11,756 bases of DNA from Pseudomonadota bacterium (GTDB taxonomy: Bacteria; Pseudomonadota; Alphaproteobacteria; Rhizobiales; Beijerinckiaceae): positions 1 through 11,756 of the forward strand of contig JAFAAP010000197.1 in the NCBI GenBank assembly GCA_023426505.1, in the 5' to 3' direction. Each line of letters begins with the position of its first letter. The stretch's first letter is position 1. Positions 5,908-11,756 of the stretch are shown here, piece after piece. The notes under the pieces are model-generated. The model saw nothing but the letters and a program-made list of their open reading frames with translations. It ran no database searches and had not been told where the DNA came from. Both the position numbers and the translations under genes were made by a program.

Positions 5908-7155
5908 ATGCGTTTGACGCTGATCCTTCGCCTGCTCTTCCTGACCCTCCTGCTCGCCGCAGGAGGCAGCGATGCCGTGCTGGCCCAGGGGTACTATTAC
6001 CAGCAGGGGCCGCAGCCCGGCTATCGCGACCCGCGCGCCTATCCGCCCGGCTATTATCCCGGAAAGCTGGTCCAGCCGGCCCAACCGCAACAGGGATTCA
6101 GCCTTCGGCGCTTCTTCGGGGTGCAGGACGAGCCGGCGCCGCCGATCCGCAGGCCGGTGGCCAAGCCGCGCAAGCCCGCGCCTCAGCCCGCGGTTGCGGC
6201 CAAGCCCGAGAAGCCCAAGGCCAACCCGACCACCCATGTGGTGGTCTTCGGCGACGTGCTGGCGGACTTCGCCGGCCAGGGCCTCGATGACATGTTCTCG
6301 GAGAACCCGGACGTGGCGGTGGTCCGCAAGGTCAAGGCGGAGGGCGGGCTCGCTCGCTCGGAGCCGGGCGACTGGCCGGCCTTCATTCGCGAGACCCTCG
6401 ACGGCGGCCAGAAGGCCACGCTCGCCGTCGTGATGATCGGAGCCAACGACCGCCAGGCCATCAAGGACAAGGAGGACAGCGTCGAACTCCTGTCCGACCG
6501 GTGGAAGGACCTCTACGGCCAGAGGATCGACGAGGTGCTGCGCACGTTCCAGGAGCGCGGCGTCCCGGTCGTCTGGATCGGCCTGCCGCCCATGAAGAAC
6601 AGCAAGCTCACCGAAGACCTCGTGGCCATGAACGAGATCTACCGCGACAAGGCGGAACGCGCCGGTGCCGCCTATGTGGACATCTGGCCCGGCTTCGTCG
6701 ACGAGGACAACCGCTACACCTCGACCGGACCGGACGTGGACGGCGAACCGGCAAGGCTGCGGACCAACGACGGCGTGCTGTTCACCAAGGCGGGCGCGCG
6801 CAAGATCGCCCATTTCACCGACACCGAGATCAAGCGTATTCTTGACGCCAAGCAGTCCGGAGCCGTCGCGACGCTGCCGCGCCCGGCGGACGGCCAGGTC
6901 GCGCCGGCCTCCATCGAGGCCGCCCTCCCGCCGCCGCCCGATCCGGCCGTGCCCGTGCCCCTTCCCAGCAAGCCGCTGGTCGGGCCCGTTCTGCCGCTCA
7001 CCAAGCCCGATGTGACGCCCGGAGGCACCCTGGCGTCCAGCCCGCCGAAGCTGACCGGCGACCATGCCTACCCGGTCCAGCGCGCCCTCAGGGCCGGCAT
7101 CGCGCCGAGCGCCCGTCCGGGACGGGCGGATGATTTCCGCTGGCCGGCACAGTAG
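5908..7155 (+). CDS. Exported SGNH/GDSL-fold protein (DUF459-like) with altered catalytic residues
   Basis: The ATG at 5908 is preferred over TTG 5902 because TGGAG lies 6 bases upstream; it gives 415 residues. A signal peptide ends near residue 26 (DAVLA-Q). A Tyr/Pro-rich stretch (29-52) and a Pro/Lys/Ala linker (75-107) follow. The SGNH-type domain is at about 108-314 and the tail (about 320-400) is Pro-rich. Block I reads VVVFGDVLAD, with valine (V117) where the nucleophile serine of GDSL should be. Block III, IGANDR (177-182), is intact. Block V reads DGVLFTKAGARKIAH, with leucine (L291) in place of the catalytic histidine of DxxH. Both key residues appear lost, so hydrolase activity is doubtful and a binding or scaffold role is possible (inference). 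Related SGNH proteins deacylate surface polysaccharides. Its position after a lytic transglycosylase suggests an envelope role. Confidence 0.83.
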   Translation: MRLTLILRLLFLTLLLAAGGSDAVLAQGYYYQQGPQPGYRDPRAYPPGYYPGKLVQPAQPQQGFSLRRFFGVQDEPAPPIRRPVAKPRKPAPQPAVAAKPEKPKANPTTHVVVFGDVLADFAGQGLDDMFSENPDVAVVRKVKAEGGLARSEPGDWPAFIRETLDGGQKATLAVVMIGANDRQAIKDKEDSVELLSDRWKDLYGQRIDEVLRTFQERGVPVVWIGLPPMKNSKLTEDLVAMNEIYRDKAERAGAAYVDIWPGFVDEDNRYTSTGPDVDGEPARLRTNDGVLFTKAGARKIAHFTDTEIKRILDAKQSGAVATLPRPADGQVAPASIEAALPPPPDPAVPVPLPSKPLVGPVLPLTKPDVTPGGTLASSPPKLTGDHAYPVQRALRAGIAPSARPGRADDFRWPAQ

Positions 7156-7208
7156 GCCGGAAGGAGGCAGCAGAGCCTGCGACTGCAGTGACGGAGCGCA
7201 CGTGCGTT

Positions 7209-7249
7209 CGAGGAAAATCGTGTAACATCGTGTATGACAGTTTTCCTCG
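7209..7249. repeat. Inverted repeat enclosing two 10-base-spaced direct repeats
   Basis: CGAGGAAAA (7209-7217) and TTTTCCTCG (7241-7249) are perfect 9-base inverted arms separated by 23 bases. The first copy of the direct repeat ATCGTGTA (7217-7224) overlaps the left arm by one base. The second copy (7227-7234) lies inside the loop, and the two start exactly 10 bases apart, one helical turn. The element lies in the 107-base gap between the SGNH gene and the gene at 7263, ending 13 bases before that ATG. It could be an operator, or a stem ending the upstream transcript. Confidence 0.55.
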
Positions 7250-7262
7250 GACATGATGAACT

Positions 7263-7790
7263 ATGCCGCGATCGAAGCTCTTTCTCTGCTTGGCCGTTCT
7301 GACCATTCTGCCCGTCTCGGCCAGGGCCGATTTCTGGACCGAGAACGGGTGCACGCTCGATAAGCCCCAGCCCTTGTTCAAGAACGCAGGCTTCCGGCTC
7401 GACCCGAAGAAGGGGACGGCCCAGGAAACCCTCAAGCTCAGCGACGGTGTGACCCTGCGGCTGGAGCAGTCCCAGTGCGAGTACCAGACGCGGACCTACA
7501 CCTTCGTCCTCAAGGAGGCGCCGGGCGACATGGATCAGGTCGGGTGGCAATACCGTAAAGCGGTCGAACTGCTGACATTGCTCGAGAGCAAGTCCACGCC
7601 CAAGCTCAAGTTCACCGACGAGAAGAAGGCGCTGACAAGCTATGCCAGGCTCTTGGCCGATCCGAAGCCGGAGGTGGAGATCAAGGTCACGCCTCCGGAT
7701 GCGGAGACTCCCGAGCTCATCACCGTCGCCGACCAGGTCGGGCAGCAGGACACGCGCATTGCGGTGAAGATCTGGAGCGGGCCGTACTGA
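7263..7790 (+). CDS. Exported periplasmic protein of unknown function
   Basis: I do not recognise this 175-residue protein. A clear signal peptide (MPRSKLFLCLAVLTILPV..., likely cut after ARA at residue 22) sends it to the periplasm. The mature part is about 153 residues, mostly charged and polar, with two cysteines (C30 and C72) that could form a disulfide. It has no membrane segment and no catalytic motif that I can name. The region 45-110 alternates short beta-like stretches (GVTLRLEQSQCEY, TYTFVLKEA) with a helical WQYRKAVELLTLLE segment. The ATG at 7263 lacks a good Shine-Dalgarno. Two ATGs just upstream (7253 and 7256) are in another frame. It follows two envelope genes on the same strand, but the repeat at 7209-7249 may give it its own control. 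Normal codon use and the signal peptide make it a real gene. Confidence 0.8.
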   Translation: MPRSKLFLCLAVLTILPVSARADFWTENGCTLDKPQPLFKNAGFRLDPKKGTAQETLKLSDGVTLRLEQSQCEYQTRTYTFVLKEAPGDMDQVGWQYRKAVELLTLLESKSTPKLKFTDEKKALTSYARLLADPKPEVEIKVTPPDAETPELITVADQVGQQDTRIAVKIWSGPY

Positions 7791-7814
7791 TCCTTTCGCG
7801 GAACGATACTGCAC

Positions 7815-7849
7815 AAAAAGAGAGCCCGGCCGAAGCGGTGGCCGGGCTC
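7815..7849 (-). terminator. Strong terminator of gltBD, also usable from the + strand
   Basis: GAGCCCGGCC (7822-7831) and GGCCGGGCTC (7840-7849) form a perfect 10-pair GC-rich stem with an 8-base loop. Read on the minus strand, the stem is followed by TCTTTTT (complement of 7815-7821), a textbook intrinsic terminator 24 bases after the gltD stop. On the + strand it is followed by GTTTC, so it can also end the transcript of the gene at 7263-7790. Confidence 0.9.
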
Positions 7850-7872
7850 GTTTCATGGAAAGTCCTGGCTTC

Positions 7873-9294
7873 TCAGCGGGGCAGCACGCTGGAGCCGGTG
7901 AGATAGGTGTCGATCGACCGCGCCGCCTGACGGCCCTCGCGGATCGCCCACACCACCAGGGACTGGCCGCGGCGCATGTCGCCTGCGACGAATACCTTCT
8001 CGCTCGACGTGCGGTAATCGCGGTCGTTGGCGACCACGTTGCCGCGCCGGTCCATCTCGACGCCCGACTGCTCCAGCAGCCCTTCCTTGACCGAGCCGGC
8101 GAAGCCGATGGCCAGGAAGACGAGATCGGCCTTGAGGATGAACTCGGTGCCGGGAATCGGCTGGCGCTTCTCGTCCACGCGGGCGCAGCGCACGCCCACG
8201 ACGCGGCCCTTCTTGCCTTCGATGCCCAGCGTCGCCGCTTGGAACTCGCGCTCGGCACCTTCGGCCTGGCTCGAGGAGGTGCGCATCTTGGTCGGCCAGT
8301 AGGGCCACACGGTCAGCTTATCCTCGCGCTCCGGCGGCTTCGGCCGGATGTCGAGTTGCGTGACGGAGAGCGCGCCCTGCCGGAAGGCCGTGCCGACGCA
8401 GTCGGAGGCCGTGTCGCCGCCGCCGATCACCACCACGTGCTTGCCGCCGGCCAGGACCGGCTCCTCCGTTACCTCCTCGCTGTTCACCCGCTTGTTGGAC
8501 TGGGTGAGGTAGGGCATCGCGAAATGCACGCCCGCGAGGTCCTGTCCCGGCAGGTTCGGGTTGCGCGGGTCCTCCGCGCCGCCGGCGAAGAGCACGGCGT
8601 CGAACTCGTTGTGCAGGGACGCGAAGGTCTTGTTCACGCCGATATTGACGCCGCAATGGAAGGTGACTCCCTCGGCCTCCATCTGCTTCACGCGCCGGTC
8701 GATGTGGTACTTCTCCATCTTGAAGTCCGGGATGCCGTAGCGCAGCAGACCGCCGGGCCTCGCCTGACGCTCGAACACATGCACCTCGTGGCCGGCGCGG
8801 GCGAGCTGCTGGGCCGCCGCGAGGCCCGCGGGGCCCGAGCCGATGACGGCGACGCGCTTGCCCGTCGAGACCTCCGCCGGCTCCGGCTTGATCCAGCCCA
8901 TTTCCCAGGCCTTGTCGGCGATGGCCTGCTCGATGGTCTTGATCGTGACCGGCTGGTTCTCGAGATTGAGCGTGCACGCCTCCTCGCAGGGAGCCGGGCA
9001 GATGCGGCCGGTGAATTCCGGGAAGTTGTTGGTGGAGTGGAGGTTGCGCGAAGCCTCCTCCCAGTCGTTCTGCCAGACGAGATCGTTCCAGTCCGGGATC
9101 TGGTTGTGCACCGGACAACCCGTCGGCCCGTGGCAGAACGGGATGCCGCAATCCATGCAGCGCCCGGCCTGCTTCTTCAGGTCGTTGTCGTCGAGCGGCA
9201 GCGTGAACTCGCGGAAGTGGCGCACGCGCTCGCCGGCGAGCTGATACTTCTGCTCCTGGCGGTCGTATTCGAGAAAGCCTGTGACCTTGCCCAT
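7873..9294 (-). CDS. gltD: Glutamate synthase (NADPH) small (beta) subunit
   Basis: GltD passes electrons from NADPH via FAD and [4Fe-4S] clusters to GltB, which makes two glutamates from glutamine and 2-oxoglutarate. The 473-residue length is standard. The N-terminal cluster domain carries two cysteine groups (C46, C49, C54, C60 and C99, C103, C107). The FAD-binding GSGPAG is at 152-157, the NADPH-binding IGGGDTASDC at 290-299, and the C-terminal FAD contact VFVAGDMRRGQSLVVWAI at 434-451. AAGGGG (minus strand, complement of 9302-9307) lies 7 bases before the ATG. gltB ends 17 bases upstream, so the pair is one operon ended by the hairpin at 7815-7849. Related oxidoreductase subunits (preTA, aegA) share this architecture, but the gltB neighbour settles the identity. 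Confidence 0.97.
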   Translation of the reverse strand: MGKVTGFLEYDRQEQKYQLAGERVRHFREFTLPLDDNDLKKQAGRCMDCGIPFCHGPTGCPVHNQIPDWNDLVWQNDWEEASRNLHSTNNFPEFTGRICPAPCEEACTLNLENQPVTIKTIEQAIADKAWEMGWIKPEPAEVSTGKRVAVIGSGPAGLAAAQQLARAGHEVHVFERQARPGGLLRYGIPDFKMEKYHIDRRVKQMEAEGVTFHCGVNIGVNKTFASLHNEFDAVLFAGGAEDPRNPNLPGQDLAGVHFAMPYLTQSNKRVNSEEVTEEPVLAGGKHVVVIGGGDTASDCVGTAFRQGALSVTQLDIRPKPPEREDKLTVWPYWPTKMRTSSSQAEGAEREFQAATLGIEGKKGRVVGVRCARVDEKRQPIPGTEFILKADLVFLAIGFAGSVKEGLLEQSGVEMDRRGNVVANDRDYRTSSEKVFVAGDMRRGQSLVVWAIREGRQAARSIDTYLTGSSVLPR

Positions 9295-9311
9295 GGATCT
9301 GCCCCTTGTCC

Positions 9312-11756
<2,445 letters not shown>

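Noticed and set aside
5782..7254. A 490-codon minus-strand frame opposite the SGNH gene
   Set aside because: The + strand has a signal peptide, an SGNH domain and a Shine-Dalgarno. The minus translation is biased and shows no recognisable domain.

Overview
The window reads as a high-GC alphaproteobacterial chromosome segment. The best guess is Hyphomicrobiales, possibly a Methylobacteriaceae member such as Microvirga or Methylobacterium. That placement is inference from overall protein character and gene content; no marker gene settles it. Coding density is high. There are eleven genes (two cut by the window edges), no RNA genes, no CRISPR array and no insertion sequence. Most of it is housekeeping: envelope and surface-polysaccharide functions plus glutamate synthase.

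Left part (1-1440, + strand): the 3' end of an SPFH/stomatin-like (QmcA-type) gene overlaps a short NfeD-family gene by 4 bases, the classic SPFH-NfeD pair. A hairpin and an unusually AT-rich 60-base stretch follow. They precede a small RTX calcium-binding protein, probably exported by a type I system, that looks compositionally different from its neighbours. A strong palindrome ends this unit and faces the convergent kdsD/kpsF gene.

Middle (1444-4541): galU and kdsD/kpsF lie on the - strand as a probable two-gene unit, divergent from galE on the + strand. Together they supply UDP-glucose, UDP-galactose and arabinose 5-phosphate (the first committed intermediate of Kdo), so this is a sugar-precursor cluster for LPS and exopolysaccharide. 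In galU-kdsD transcripts the 50-base gap can fold into a hairpin covering the kdsD ribosome-binding site.

Right-middle (4623-7790, + strand): three exported proteins follow in a row. They are an MltB-type lytic transglycosylase with a peptidoglycan-binding tail, an SGNH-fold DUF459-type protein that has lost its nucleophile serine and catalytic histidine, and an unrecognised 175-residue periplasmic protein. The last is preceded by an inverted repeat enclosing two direct repeats spaced one helical turn apart.

Right part (7822-11756, - strand): a strong bidirectional terminator, then gltD and the C-terminal half of gltB. These are the small and large subunits of NADPH-dependent glutamate synthase, in the usual gltB-gltD order and 17 bases apart.

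I see no convincing new multi-gene system. The most unusual items are the apparent SGNH pseudoenzyme, the kdsD ribosome-binding-site hairpin and the repeat structure at 7209-7249.
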